From positions 62,001 through 126,000 of the forward strand of contig VSOK01000001.1 of assembly GCA_009774765.1 (NCBI GenBank): a stretch of DNA of 64,000 nucleotides. Reading direction: 5' to 3'. Positions 35,399 to 42,998 of the stretch are shown piece by piece (the stretch's first letter is position 1; each line of letters opens with the position of its first letter). Under the pieces are notes generated by a model. That model searched no databases. It was not told the DNA's origin and saw nothing but the letters and a program-made list of their open reading frames with translations. A program made the translations under genes and the position numbers. Source of the DNA: Bacteroidales bacterium (GTDB taxonomy: Bacteria; Bacteroidota; Bacteroidia; Bacteroidales; UBA932).

Positions 35399-35917
35399 AT
35401 GGCAAATACAAATGTTAAAAGAGTAAAGACATCTGATCTTGAATTGAAAGACAGATTGGTAGCCATCCAGAGAGTAACAAAGGTTACTAAGGGTGGTCGT
35501 CACTTCAGCTTTGCAGCCATTGTTGTTGTTGGTGACGAGAACGGCGTTGTAGGTTATGGTCTTGGTAAAGCCAATGAGGTCACTACTGCAATTTCAAAAG
35601 GAATTGAGGATGCAAAGAAGAATCTTGTAAAAGTTCCTGTTCTCAACAAGACTATTCCTCACGAGCAGGAAGCAAAATTCGGCGGTGCAAGAGTATTTAT
35701 GAAACCAGCTGCTCCGGGTACCGGAGTAAAGGCCGGTGGTGCGATGCGTGCCGTATTTGAGTCTGTCGGAATCCACAATGTCCTTGCGAAATCAAAAGGT
35801 TCATCAAACCCTCACAACCTTGTGAAAGCTACTGTAGCTGCACTTGTTGAGATGAGGGACGCTTATACTGTTGCCGGACTCCGTGGTATTCCTATGAGCA
35901 GAGTATTTAAAGGTTAA
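35399..35917 (+). CDS. rpsE: 30S ribosomal protein S5
   Basis: A 172-residue S5 with the dsRNA-binding-like N-terminal domain (ELKDRLVAIQRVTKVTKGGRHFSFAAIVVVGD) and the C-terminal VFESVGIHNVLAKSKGSSNPHNLVKATVAAL. It contributes to decoding accuracy. Normal position between L18 and L30. Confidence 0.98.
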   Translation: MANTNVKRVKTSDLELKDRLVAIQRVTKVTKGGRHFSFAAIVVVGDENGVVGYGLGKANEVTTAISKGIEDAKKNLVKVPVLNKTIPHEQEAKFGGARVFMKPAAPGTGVKAGGAMRAVFESVGIHNVLAKSKGSSNPHNLVKATVAALVEMRDAYTVAGLRGIPMSRVFKG

Positions 35918-35931
35918 GGAGGACACAGAAT

Positions 35932-36111
35932 ATGGCAAAAGTTAAGATAACCCAGATTAAAAGCAAGAACGGTGCAACCAAGAGACAGATCGCGAATCTC
36001 CAGTCTCTCGGTATCCACAGGCTGCACCAGACTGTAGAGGTTGAACTTACTCCTGTTACTAAAGGTATGATTGAGAAAGTTCTTCATCTTGTAACTGTAG
36101 AGGAAAACTAA
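35932..36111 (+). CDS. rpmD: 50S ribosomal protein L30
   Basis: A 59-residue protein, MAKVKITQIKSKNGATKRQ through VEEN, with the L30 core QIANLQSLGIHRLHQTVE. It is small but clear from its position between rpsE and rplO and from its sequence. GGAGG lies upstream at 35918-35922, and another precedes rplO at 36115-36119. Confidence 0.96.
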   Translation: MAKVKITQIKSKNGATKRQIANLQSLGIHRLHQTVEVELTPVTKGMIEKVLHLVTVEEN

Positions 36112-36127
36112 ATAGGAGGACTGACAG

Positions 36128-36577
36128 ATGAAATTACATAACTTGAAACCTGCAGCAGGTTCTAAAGGAAGAGAGAAAAGAATCGGACGCGGAGAGGGCT
36201 CCGGACACGGCGGTACTTCAACCCGTGGTCACAAAGGTGCTCAGGCCCGTTCCGGATACTCTCGCAAGATTGGATTTGAAGGTGGTCAGATGCCTATCCA
36301 GCGTCGTCTTCCTAAGTTCGGATTCACTAATCCTTCAAGGGTAGAGTACAAAGGAATCAACGTTTCTGTACTTCAGGCTCTTGTGGAAAAGACAAATGTT
36401 TCCGAGATTACGCTTGAGACTCTTATGGAGGCAGGATTCGTTTCAAAGAACCAGCTTGTAAAGATCCTCGGCAATGGCGAACTTACCGCTAAGATTGATG
36501 TTACGGCACACGCATTTTCAAAGTCTGCCGTAGCCAAGATTGAAGCTGCCGGAGGAAAAACTACAACAATTGAATAG
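36128..36577 (+). CDS. rplO: 50S ribosomal protein L15
   Basis: A 149-residue L15 with the glycine/arginine-rich N-terminus KGREKRIGRGEGSGHGGTS and the GFEGGQMPIQRRLPKFGF signature. It is a late-assembly large-subunit protein. secY starts 2 bp after its stop. Confidence 0.98.
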   Translation: MKLHNLKPAAGSKGREKRIGRGEGSGHGGTSTRGHKGAQARSGYSRKIGFEGGQMPIQRRLPKFGFTNPSRVEYKGINVSVLQALVEKTNVSEITLETLMEAGFVSKNQLVKILGNGELTAKIDVTAHAFSKSAVAKIEAAGGKTTTIE

Positions 36578-36579
36578 AG

Positions 36580-37917
36580 ATGAAGAAATTTATTCAGACA
36601 ATAAAAAACATCTTTAAGATTGAAGAACTGCGCAAGAGGATAATTTATACTATCCTCCTGCTGCTGGTTTATCGCCTGGGATGCTTTATCGTGCTTCCGG
36701 GCATAGACTCGACTTTGCTTGCCAATATGCAGAACTTCTCTTCAGAAGGTCTTGTCGGCCTTCTGAATATGTTCTCCGGCGGAGCATTCGGAAATGCTTC
36801 AATCTTTGCGCTGGGTGTGATGCCGTACATTTCGGCGTCAATCGTAATCCAGCTGCTTGGTGTTTTCGTTCCGTATTTCAGAAAGCTCCAGATGGAGGGT
36901 GAAAGCGGACGAAGAAAAATGAATCAGTTGACAAGATATCTTACCATCCTGATTCTCTGTATTCAGGGACCTGCCTATATGGCATCCCTGCATTCTCAGA
37001 TTCCGGAGGCTGCGTTCCTTGCCGTAAACAAATTGGGCTGGTCGTCATTCTGGTATAATCTTGTTTCAACCTTCATCCTTATCGGAGGAACTATGTTCGT
37101 GATGTGGCTCGGTGAGCGCATTACAGACAGAGGTATCGGCAACGGTATTTCCCTTATCATTATGGTTGGTATCGTAGCACGCCTTCCGTATGCTCTTACA
37201 GCAGAAATCGGTGAGAAGGTAAACTCCACTACCGGTGGTCTCCTTCTTCTTATCGTTGAACTTGTGATTCTTTTCCTTGTGTTCGTGGCCGCTATCGCTC
37301 TCGTACAGGGTGTAAGAAAAGTTCCGGTACAGTATGCGAAGAGAATCGTAGGAAACAAACAGTATGGCGGTGTGCGTCAGTACATCCCGATGAAGATCAA
37401 TGCGGCCGGCGTTATGCCTATCATCTTCGCCCAGGCCCTGATGCTCTTCCCGCTTGTTTTCTCCAAGTTTGACGCAACCCGTGGTCTCGCTGCGACTTTG
37501 AGCAATTATACCGGTGTATGGTATAATATTATATTCGGCTCTCTTGTCGTCATCTTCACATATTTCTACACAGCCGTTACCGTCAACCCGACTATGATGG
37601 CTGAGGATATGAAGAAGAACGGCGGCTTCATACCTGGAGTTAAACCTGGAAAGAAGACTGTCGAGTATCTTGACTCTGTTATGTCAAGGGTTACTCTTCC
37701 TGGATCTTTCTTCCTTGCTATTATCGCGATTATGCCTGCATTCGCAATGATGTGCGGCGTCAACAACCAGTTCGCAAGCTTCTATGGAGGTACATCCCTT
37801 CTGATTCTTGTCGGTGTTGTTCTCGATACTCTCCAGCAGATCGAGAGTCACCTTCTGATGCGTCACTATGACGGATTGATGAAGACCGGTCGCCTGAAAG
37901 GACGTTCCGGAATGTAA
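36580..37917 (+). CDS. secY: Preprotein translocase subunit SecY
   Basis: A 445-residue protein with ten predicted TM helices forming the SecYEG channel for unfolded proteins. Recognisable segments: GCFIVLPGIDSTLLANM, FALGVMPYISASIVIQLL (plug/TM2 region), GERITDRGIGNGISLIIMVGI and QIESHLLMRHYDGLMKTGRLKGR at the C-terminus. It sits within the ribosomal operon as is usual, 2 bp after L15 and 22 bp before map. Confidence 0.98.
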   Translation: MKKFIQTIKNIFKIEELRKRIIYTILLLLVYRLGCFIVLPGIDSTLLANMQNFSSEGLVGLLNMFSGGAFGNASIFALGVMPYISASIVIQLLGVFVPYFRKLQMEGESGRRKMNQLTRYLTILILCIQGPAYMASLHSQIPEAAFLAVNKLGWSSFWYNLVSTFILIGGTMFVMWLGERITDRGIGNGISLIIMVGIVARLPYALTAEIGEKVNSTTGGLLLLIVELVILFLVFVAAIALVQGVRKVPVQYAKRIVGNKQYGGVRQYIPMKINAAGVMPIIFAQALMLFPLVFSKFDATRGLAATLSNYTGVWYNIIFGSLVVIFTYFYTAVTVNPTMMAEDMKKNGGFIPGVKPGKKTVEYLDSVMSRVTLPGSFFLAIIAIMPAFAMMCGVNNQFASFYGGTSLLILVGVVLDTLQQIESHLLMRHYDGLMKTGRLKGRSGM

Positions 37918-37939
37918 TTTTGATGAAGTTCTTTGGAAG

Positions 37940-38713
37940 ATGGTACTACCTAAGACAGAGGAAGAGATAGAGCTGATGCGCGAGAATGCCATTCTCGTGT
38001 CAAAGACATTGGCGGAGGTCGGTAAGCTGGTCGCTCCTGGTGTGACAACTCTCGAGTTGAATAGAGTGGCCGAGACCTTTATCCGTGACAACGGTGCTAT
38101 CCCGAGCTTTCTCGGTTATGACGGTTTTCCGGCAGCTCTCTGTATGTCAGTCAACGATGTCGTCGTGCACGGTTTCCCTTCGGATTATGTGCTTAAGGAC
38201 GGTGATATCGTGTCTGTGGATTGCGGCACGTTATATAAAGGATTCAACGGTGATTCGGCCTACACTTTCCCTGTAGGGGAAGTGGACGCCGAGACCCGGA
38301 AGCTCCTTGATGTTACGAAAGCCTCACTCTACAAAGGCATAGAGGCGGCTGTTGACGGAAACAGGACAGGTGACATTGGACACGCGGTGCAGTCGTATGT
38401 CGAGTCATTCGGGTTCTCCGTAGTCCGCGAATTGGAAGGACACGGAATAGGCAGGAAAATGCACGAGAATCCAGGAGTTCCCAACTACGGGAAACCCGGA
38501 CGCGGAGCGAAACTTGCCGATGGTATGACGATTTGTATAGAGCCGATGGTAAATGCGGGTACAAGAGGTGTGTATTTAGCTAAAAATGGTTGGGCAGTAC
38601 ATACTGCTGACCGCAGGAAATCAGCTCATTACGAACTTACGGTTGTTGTCAGAAAAGGCACCCCTGAGATATTGTCTACCTTTGAATTCATTGAAAATAA
38701 TGTTAAATTTTAA
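37940..38713 (+). CDS. map: Methionine aminopeptidase, type I
   Basis: A 257-residue metalloprotease that removes the N-terminal Met. Metal ligands appear in VSVDCGTLYKGFNGDSAYTF (two Asp), LEGHGIGRKMHENP (His), and CIEPMV and DRRKSAHYELTV (Glu). ATG 37940 gives the standard length. It is 11 bp upstream of infA, a normal secY-map-infA order. Confidence 0.97.
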   Translation: MVLPKTEEEIELMRENAILVSKTLAEVGKLVAPGVTTLELNRVAETFIRDNGAIPSFLGYDGFPAALCMSVNDVVVHGFPSDYVLKDGDIVSVDCGTLYKGFNGDSAYTFPVGEVDAETRKLLDVTKASLYKGIEAAVDGNRTGDIGHAVQSYVESFGFSVVRELEGHGIGRKMHENPGVPNYGKPGRGAKLADGMTICIEPMVNAGTRGVYLAKNGWAVHTADRRKSAHYELTVVVRKGTPEILSTFEFIENNVKF

Positions 38714-38724
38714 AGTGATATTAA

Positions 38725-38943
38725 ATGCCGAAACAATCAGCAATAGAACAGGAAGGAGTAATCGTTGAAACACTCCCTAACGCAATGTTCAAAGTAGAAT
38801 TGGAAAATGGTCATGTGATCATAGCCCATATTTCCGGAAAGATGAGGATGAACTACATCAAAATCCTTCCGGGTGATAGGGTAAGGGTTGAAATGTCACC
38901 TTATGATTTATCAAAGGGAAGAATTTCTTTCAGATACAAATAA
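38725..38943 (+). CDS. infA: Translation initiation factor IF-1
   Basis: A 72-residue single OB-fold protein (IVETLPNAMFKVELENGHVIIAHISGKMRMNYIKILPGDRVRVEMSPYDLSKGRISFRYK). It binds the ribosomal A site during initiation. Normal position before rpmJ. Confidence 0.98.
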   Translation: MPKQSAIEQEGVIVETLPNAMFKVELENGHVIIAHISGKMRMNYIKILPGDRVRVEMSPYDLSKGRISFRYK

Positions 38944-38969
38944 TAAACGCAAGTTTAAAAAATCACGAT

Positions 38970-39086
38970 ATGAAAGTTAAAGCATCCATCAAGAAGCGCA
39001 GTGAGGATTGCAAGATCGTTAAACGTAAAGGACGTCTTTACGTGATCTGCAAAAAGAACCCTAAGTTCAAAATGCGTCAAGGATAA
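38970..39086 (+). CDS. rpmJ: 50S ribosomal protein L36
   Basis: A 38-residue protein, MKVKASIKKRSEDCKIVKRK through MRQG. The family zinc site is C-x2-C...C...H; here only Cys14 and Cys27 remain, the first Cys is replaced within KRSEDC and the His near position 32 by Phe (NPKFKMRQG). It is therefore a zinc-independent-like L36. Its position between infA and rpsM is standard. Confidence 0.96.
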   Translation: MKVKASIKKRSEDCKIVKRKGRLYVICKKNPKFKMRQG

Positions 39087-39121
39087 TTTTAGTCGTCTAA
39101 CAAATAAAGTTATATAGAATT

Positions 39122-39499
39122 ATGGCACGTATAGCCGGTGTTGATTTACCTAATAACAAAAGAGGAGAGATAGGTCTTACCTATATCTTCGGAATCGGCC
39201 GCAGCACTGCAAGGAAGATCCTTTCAGGACTGGGCATCGACTTCGACACGAAGGTCGGTGAATGGAACGACGATCAGATCGCAGGCATCCGTAGCGTAAT
39301 CGCTGAAGAGTACAAGATCGAAGGTGAGCTTCGCTCTTCTATCCAGATGAACATCAAACGTCTTATGGATATCGGTTGCTACAGAGGAATCCGTCATCGT
39401 AACGGTCTTCCTGTCCGCGGACAGAGCACCAAGAACAATGCCCGTACAAGAAAGGGTAAGAAGAAAACTGTTGCAAACAAGAAGAAAGCAACTAAATAA
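39122..39499 (+). CDS. rpsM: 30S ribosomal protein S13
   Basis: A 125-residue S13: MARIAGVDLPNNKRGEIGLTYIFGIG, then IGCYRGIRHRNGLPVRGQSTKNNARTRKG and a Lys-rich tail that reaches toward the tRNAs. Located in the 30S head. Normal order S13-S11-S4-rpoA-L17 follows. Confidence 0.98.
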   Translation: MARIAGVDLPNNKRGEIGLTYIFGIGRSTARKILSGLGIDFDTKVGEWNDDQIAGIRSVIAEEYKIEGELRSSIQMNIKRLMDIGCYRGIRHRNGLPVRGQSTKNNARTRKGKKKTVANKKKATK

Positions 39500-39512
39500 C
39501 GGATGATGAATT

Positions 39513-39905
39513 ATGGCAAAAAAGACAGCAACAACAAGTAAAAAAAGAGTTGTAAAGGTTGAAGCTTATGGCGAGGCTCATATTTCATCAACCTTCAACA
39601 ATGTGATTATCACGCTTACAAATAACGTGGGTCAGGTTATAAGCTGGTCATCTGCCGGAAAGAGCGGTTTCAGAGGTTCAAAGAAGAACACTCCGTATGC
39701 AGCTCAGGTGGCAGCAGCCGATGCAGCGAAGACTGCATACGATCTTGGTCTCCGCAAAGTGAAAGCATACGTAAAGGGACCTGGAGCAGGACGTGAGTCT
39801 GCTATCAGAACTATCCACGGTGCAGGTATCGAGGTTACAGAGATTATCGACGTTACTCCAATGCCACACAATGGTTGTAGACCAAAAGGCCGTCGTAAAG
39901 TTTAA
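39513..39905 (+). CDS. rpsK: 30S ribosomal protein S11
   Basis: A 130-residue S11: AHISSTFNNVIITLTNNVGQVISWSSAGKSGFRGSKKNTPYAAQ and the C-terminal DVTPMPHNGCRPKGRRKV are diagnostic. It sits on the 30S platform close to the mRNA exit. Confidence 0.98.
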   Translation: MAKKTATTSKKRVVKVEAYGEAHISSTFNNVIITLTNNVGQVISWSSAGKSGFRGSKKNTPYAAQVAAADAAKTAYDLGLRKVKAYVKGPGAGRESAIRTIHGAGIEVTEIIDVTPMPHNGCRPKGRRKV

Positions 39906-39934
39906 TTTGTAACAATTCTTAAAGATAGATTACT

Positions 39935-40537
39935 ATGGCAAGATATACTGGACCAAGTACCAAGATTGCGCGTAAATTCGGTGAGCCGATTTTCGGAACA
40001 GATAGACACTTTGAGAAGAGAAACTATCCTCCAGGACAGCACGGCTTGGCAAGAAAGCGCAAAAAGACTTCTGAGTATGGTACTCAGTTGAAAGAAAAAC
40101 AGAAAGTTAAATATACATACGGTGTTCTTGAGAGACAGTTCCGTAATCTTTACGAAAAGGCTTCTCGTATGAAAGGACAGAAAGGTGAGAACCTCATTAT
40201 TCTTCTTGAGTCACGCCTTGACAACCTTGTTTACCGTATGGGTATCGCTCCTACAAGGGCAGCTGCAAGGCAGCTCGTTTCTCACTGTCATATCACCCTG
40301 AACGGAAGTCTGTGCAACATTCCTTCAGCTATTGTTAGACCTGGTGATGTTATTGCAGTCAGAGAGAGGTCAAAGAGTCTTGAGGTCATCACCAACAGTG
40401 TGGCTTCAGCGTCAAAATACTCTTGGATTGAGTTTGATGCAAAGGCTCTCACCGGAAAATATCTCAATGTTCCGGTAAGAGAGGAGATTCCTGAGACTAT
40501 CAACGAGCAGCTCATTGTCGAGTTGTATTCTAAGTAA
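39935..40537 (+). CDS. rpsD: 30S ribosomal protein S4
   Basis: A 200-residue S4 with the N-terminal KIARKFGEPIFGTDRHFEKRNYPPGQHG and an S4-type RNA-binding domain (RLDNLVYRMGIAPTRAAARQLVSHCHITLNG). It has no N-terminal Cys cluster, as in other Cys-free S4 proteins. It nucleates assembly of the 30S body. Confidence 0.98.
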   Translation: MARYTGPSTKIARKFGEPIFGTDRHFEKRNYPPGQHGLARKRKKTSEYGTQLKEKQKVKYTYGVLERQFRNLYEKASRMKGQKGENLIILLESRLDNLVYRMGIAPTRAAARQLVSHCHITLNGSLCNIPSAIVRPGDVIAVRERSKSLEVITNSVASASKYSWIEFDAKALTGKYLNVPVREEIPETINEQLIVELYSK

Positions 40538-40564
40538 TAATTTAACACCTTAATCAGAACAAAT

Positions 40565-41572
40565 ATGGCAATCTTAGCATTTCAGAAACCGGACAAGGTG
40601 ATAATGCTCGAAGGAACGGATACCGTAGGTCGTTTCGAGTTCAGGCCTCTTGAGCCTGGCTATGCACAGACCATCGGTAACGCGCTCCGTCGTATATTGT
40701 TGTCTTCTCTGGAAGGTTTTGCTATCAATTCGGTCAAGATTTCGGGTGTGGATCAGGAATTCGCAACTATCCCGGGCGTGATCGAGGGTATGCAGGACAT
40801 CATCCTTAACCTCAAGCAGGTTAGATTCAAAAGAATGGTGGAGACTGTGGACTCAGAGGTGGCAAACATCGTTATCAGCGGTAAGCAGGAGTTTACTGCA
40901 GAGGATATCTCGAAAGGATTGTCTTCTTTCAAGGTGTTGAACCCTGAACTGCACATCTGTTCACTTGAGACAGCCGTTAAGTTGGAGATAACTCTCAATA
41001 TCGGTAAAGGTCGCGGTTTTGTGCCGGCTGACGAGAACAGGGATGAGAATACTCCTATCGGAACCATTCCGGTGGATGCTATCTATACTCCTATTGTCAA
41101 TGTCAACTGGTCTACAGAGAACTGGCGTGTGGAACAGAAGACCGACTATGAGAAGTTGAATATAGAAATCGTTACAGACGGTTCTATAACTCCTAATATG
41201 GCTCTTCAGGAGGCTGCAAATATCCTTATTTATCATTTCAAGCTGTTTACAGACGACAAGAAACTTTCTCTTGAGAGCGCGATCGAGTCTGATTCAAAGG
41301 AGCTTGATGAGGAGTCACTCCGTATGAGGCATCTTCTTCTTACAAAACTTTCAGATATGGGACTCTCTGTGAGGGCTTACAACTGTCTGAAAGCTGCGGA
41401 TATCGATACTTTCGCTGATCTGGTTTCCTATTCAAGGGCTGAACTTATGAAGTTCAGGAACTTCGGAAGGAAATCACTCAATGAGATAGATCTTCTTGTA
41501 GAAAAGATGAAGTTGTCATTTGGAATGGATGTAACCAAATATAATATTGAACCCAAGAAAAAGACAGTATAA
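40565..41572 (+). CDS. rpoA: DNA-directed RNA polymerase subunit alpha
   Basis: A 335-residue alpha subunit. The N-terminal assembly domain includes RFEFRPLEPGYAQTIGNALRRILLSSLEG and the C-terminal domain (from ~residue 255) contains LSVRAYNCLKAADIDTFADLVSYSRAELMKFRNFGRKSLNEI, the helices that contact promoter DNA and regulators. It lies in the conventional place between S4 and L17. Confidence 0.99.
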   Translation: MAILAFQKPDKVIMLEGTDTVGRFEFRPLEPGYAQTIGNALRRILLSSLEGFAINSVKISGVDQEFATIPGVIEGMQDIILNLKQVRFKRMVETVDSEVANIVISGKQEFTAEDISKGLSSFKVLNPELHICSLETAVKLEITLNIGKGRGFVPADENRDENTPIGTIPVDAIYTPIVNVNWSTENWRVEQKTDYEKLNIEIVTDGSITPNMALQEAANILIYHFKLFTDDKKLSLESAIESDSKELDEESLRMRHLLLTKLSDMGLSVRAYNCLKAADIDTFADLVSYSRAELMKFRNFGRKSLNEIDLLVEKMKLSFGMDVTKYNIEPKKKTV

Positions 41573-41574
41573 GT

Positions 41575-42042
41575 ATGAGGCACAATAAAGCAATCAATCA
41601 CCTTGGTCGCAAGAGTGGTCACCGCAAAGCTATGCTCGCCAATATGGCTACATCTCTGATTCTTCACAAGAGGATTCAGACTACTGTGGCAAAGGCTAAA
41701 GCTCTGCAGGTTTACGTAGAACCTCTTATCACAAAGTCAAAAGAGGATACTACACATTCACGCCGTATTGTTTTCAGCTATCTTAAAAACAAAGAGGCTG
41801 TCACAGAGTTGTTCCGCACTGTAGCTCCGAAGATTTCAGAGCGTCCAGGAGGATATACCCGCGTGCTTAAGACAGGCTTCCGTCAGGGAGACGCTGCTGA
41901 TATGGCTCTTATCGAGCTCGTTGACTTCAACGAGGCAGCTCTTGCAGCAGGCAAGAAAGAGACCAAGAAACCAGCTACACGCCGTAGCCGCGCCAAGAAG
42001 GCAGAGGCTGCTCCTGCAGTTGAAGAAGCAAAGGCAGAGTAA
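41575..42042 (+). CDS. rplQ: 50S ribosomal protein L17
   Basis: A 155-residue L17 starting MRHNKAINHLGRKSGHRKAMLANMATSLILHKRIQTT. The core ends near residue 125 and a Lys/Ala/Glu-rich tail of about 30 residues follows (KKETKKPATRRSRAKKAEAAP...), an extension beyond the ~120-residue enterobacterial form. It is the last gene of the ribosomal operon, closed by the terminator at 42069-42101. Confidence 0.98.
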   Translation: MRHNKAINHLGRKSGHRKAMLANMATSLILHKRIQTTVAKAKALQVYVEPLITKSKEDTTHSRRIVFSYLKNKEAVTELFRTVAPKISERPGGYTRVLKTGFRQGDAADMALIELVDFNEAALAAGKKETKKPATRRSRAKKAEAAPAVEEAKAE

Positions 42043-42068
42043 TTTCTCCGGCTTATGCCGAAATTATA

Positions 42069-42101
42069 AAAGGTCATCCGTACAACGGATGGCCTTTTTT
42101 T
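42069..42101 (+). terminator. Rho-independent terminator of the ribosomal operon
   Basis: Arms AAAGGTCATCCG (42069-42080) and CGGATGGCCTTT (42086-42097) pair with one G-U wobble around a 5-nt loop and run into a T tract ending at 42101. Confidence 0.9.
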
Positions 42102-42114
42102 GTTGTATTCGGTT

Positions 42115-42145
42115 CCGTAAGAACATATCTGATATATTCTTACGG
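42115..42145. repeat. 14-bp near-perfect inverted repeat upstream of the invertase
   Basis: CCGTAAGAACATAT (42115-42128) and ATATATTCTTACGG (42132-42145) are inverted copies with one mismatch and a 3-nt spacer. They lie 34 bp before the invertase start. There is no T run after it, so an operator or regulatory hairpin for the invertase is more likely than a terminator. Confidence 0.6.
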
Positions 42146-42178
42146 ATTTGCGTGGATTGTGTTTTTAATTATTCAGTT

Positions 42179-42805
42179 ATGGTATACGGTTATATAAGGG
42201 TCAGTTGTGACAAACAGACTGTTGAAAATCAAAGATTTGAAATTATAAACTTTTGCAGAAGGGAAAATCTGCATATTGCGGGATGGATAGAGGAGACAAT
42301 CAGCGGTACGACTTCATACGATAAAAGGAAATTGGGAAGACTGCTGAAGAGGGCACGTGAAGGGGATTTGATTGTCTGTGCCGAAATATCACGTCTGGGA
42401 CGCAATCTTTTTATGATAATGGAAATATTGTCCCTCTGTATGAATAAGGGAATCAATGTGTGGACTATAAAGGACGCATATCGGCTCGGTTCGGATATAC
42501 AGAGCAAAGTGCTTGCTTTTGCATTCGGACTTTCCGCTGAAATCGAGAGGAATCTCATAAGTATGAGGACAAAGGAGGCATTGGCTCTGAAACGGAGCAA
42601 CGGATGTGTTCTCGGCCGGCCGAAAGGCAGCATTACTGCACCTCAAAAACGCAAGTTATATGGCAAGGAACATCAGATAGATGTCCTTCTGAAAGCAGGT
42701 ATTCCGAAGATAAGAATTGCGGAAAAATGCGATGTGAGCATCAATACCCTCAACAGGTACCTGAAAGAGAAGCAGAATTGTACCTTTTCTGTAAGTGGTA
42801 ATTAA
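42179..42805 (+). CDS. Mpi-family serine DNA invertase
   Basis: A 208-residue serine recombinase. ATG 42179 starts MVYGYIRVSCDKQTVENQRFE, with the nucleophile Ser9 and Arg7 in the GYIRVS motif; the open frame upstream runs into rplQ in another register and is not coding. The resolvase domain (EISRLGRNLFMIMEIL, FAFGLSAEIERNLISMRTKEAL, GRPKGS) spans residues 1-145. A C-terminal helix-turn-helix (KIRIAEKCDVSINTLNRYLKEK) follows. As I recall it, the N-terminal half closely resembles Bacteroides fragilis Mpi, the invertase that flips capsule promoters. It ends 15 bp before a 141-bp element with perfect 20-bp inverted ends, its likely substrate. A transposon resolvase is less likely because no transposase is present. 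Confidence 0.9.
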   Translation: MVYGYIRVSCDKQTVENQRFEIINFCRRENLHIAGWIEETISGTTSYDKRKLGRLLKRAREGDLIVCAEISRLGRNLFMIMEILSLCMNKGINVWTIKDAYRLGSDIQSKVLAFAFGLSAEIERNLISMRTKEALALKRSNGCVLGRPKGSITAPQKRKLYGKEHQIDVLLKAGIPKIRIAEKCDVSINTLNRYLKEKQNCTFSVSGN

Positions 42806-42820
42806 TCAATGATTTATCTG

Positions 42821-42840
42821 ATTAATCGTCCCTTTATTTG
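42821..42840 (+). repeat. Left 20-bp inverted repeat of the invertible segment
   Basis: ATTAATCGTCCCTTTATTTG; its exact reverse complement is at 42942-42961. All 20 positions match, and homology ends on both sides. Confidence 0.95.
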
Positions 42841-42941
42841 AGTGTATAAATGTATAAATTTAATCTTTATTTTCAAAAGAATACTTGGAATTATTTCTCA
42901 ACTGTTTAGCGGGCTGTTCCGGTCAAAATATGCTGAAGTTC

Positions 42942-42961
42942 CAAATAAAGGGACGATTAAT
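42942..42961 (-). repeat. Right 20-bp inverted repeat of the invertible segment
   Basis: CAAATAAAGGGACGATTAAT, the exact reverse complement of 42821-42840. It ends 37 bp before the GH20 start codon. Confidence 0.95.
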
Positions 42962-42998
42962 TTTACATAAGCATAACAGACCACATTAATACCACAAT

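Larger units (their letters stand above)
42821..42961. promoter_or_regulatory. Putative invertible promoter segment
   Basis: A 101-bp AT-rich segment (42841-42941) is bounded by perfect 20-bp inverted repeats. It lies between the invertase and the first gene of a 20.7-kb same-strand glycan locus, whose own upstream gap (42962-42998) shows no promoter. The best promoter-like pair inside, GTTG (42899-42902) and TTCTTTTG (42874-42881) with a 17-bp spacer, reads on the minus strand, away from the locus. Inversion would aim it at the GH20 gene. Function is inferred. Confidence 0.7.

Noticed and set aside
41921..42178. N-terminal extension of the invertase back into rplQ
   Set aside because: It overlaps rplQ in another frame and crosses a strong terminator; the recombinase family starts at MVYGYIRVS.
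42179..42805. Transposon resolvase for the serine recombinase
   Set aside because: No transposase, terminal repeats or res-type site array is nearby, and the sequence is Mpi-like.
42821..42961. MITE or insertion-sequence remnant as the explanation for the 20-bp inverted repeats
   Set aside because: No target-site duplication is visible at the outer edges, and an Mpi-type invertase lies directly next to it; inversion fits better, though a genome-wide search is needed to exclude a MITE.
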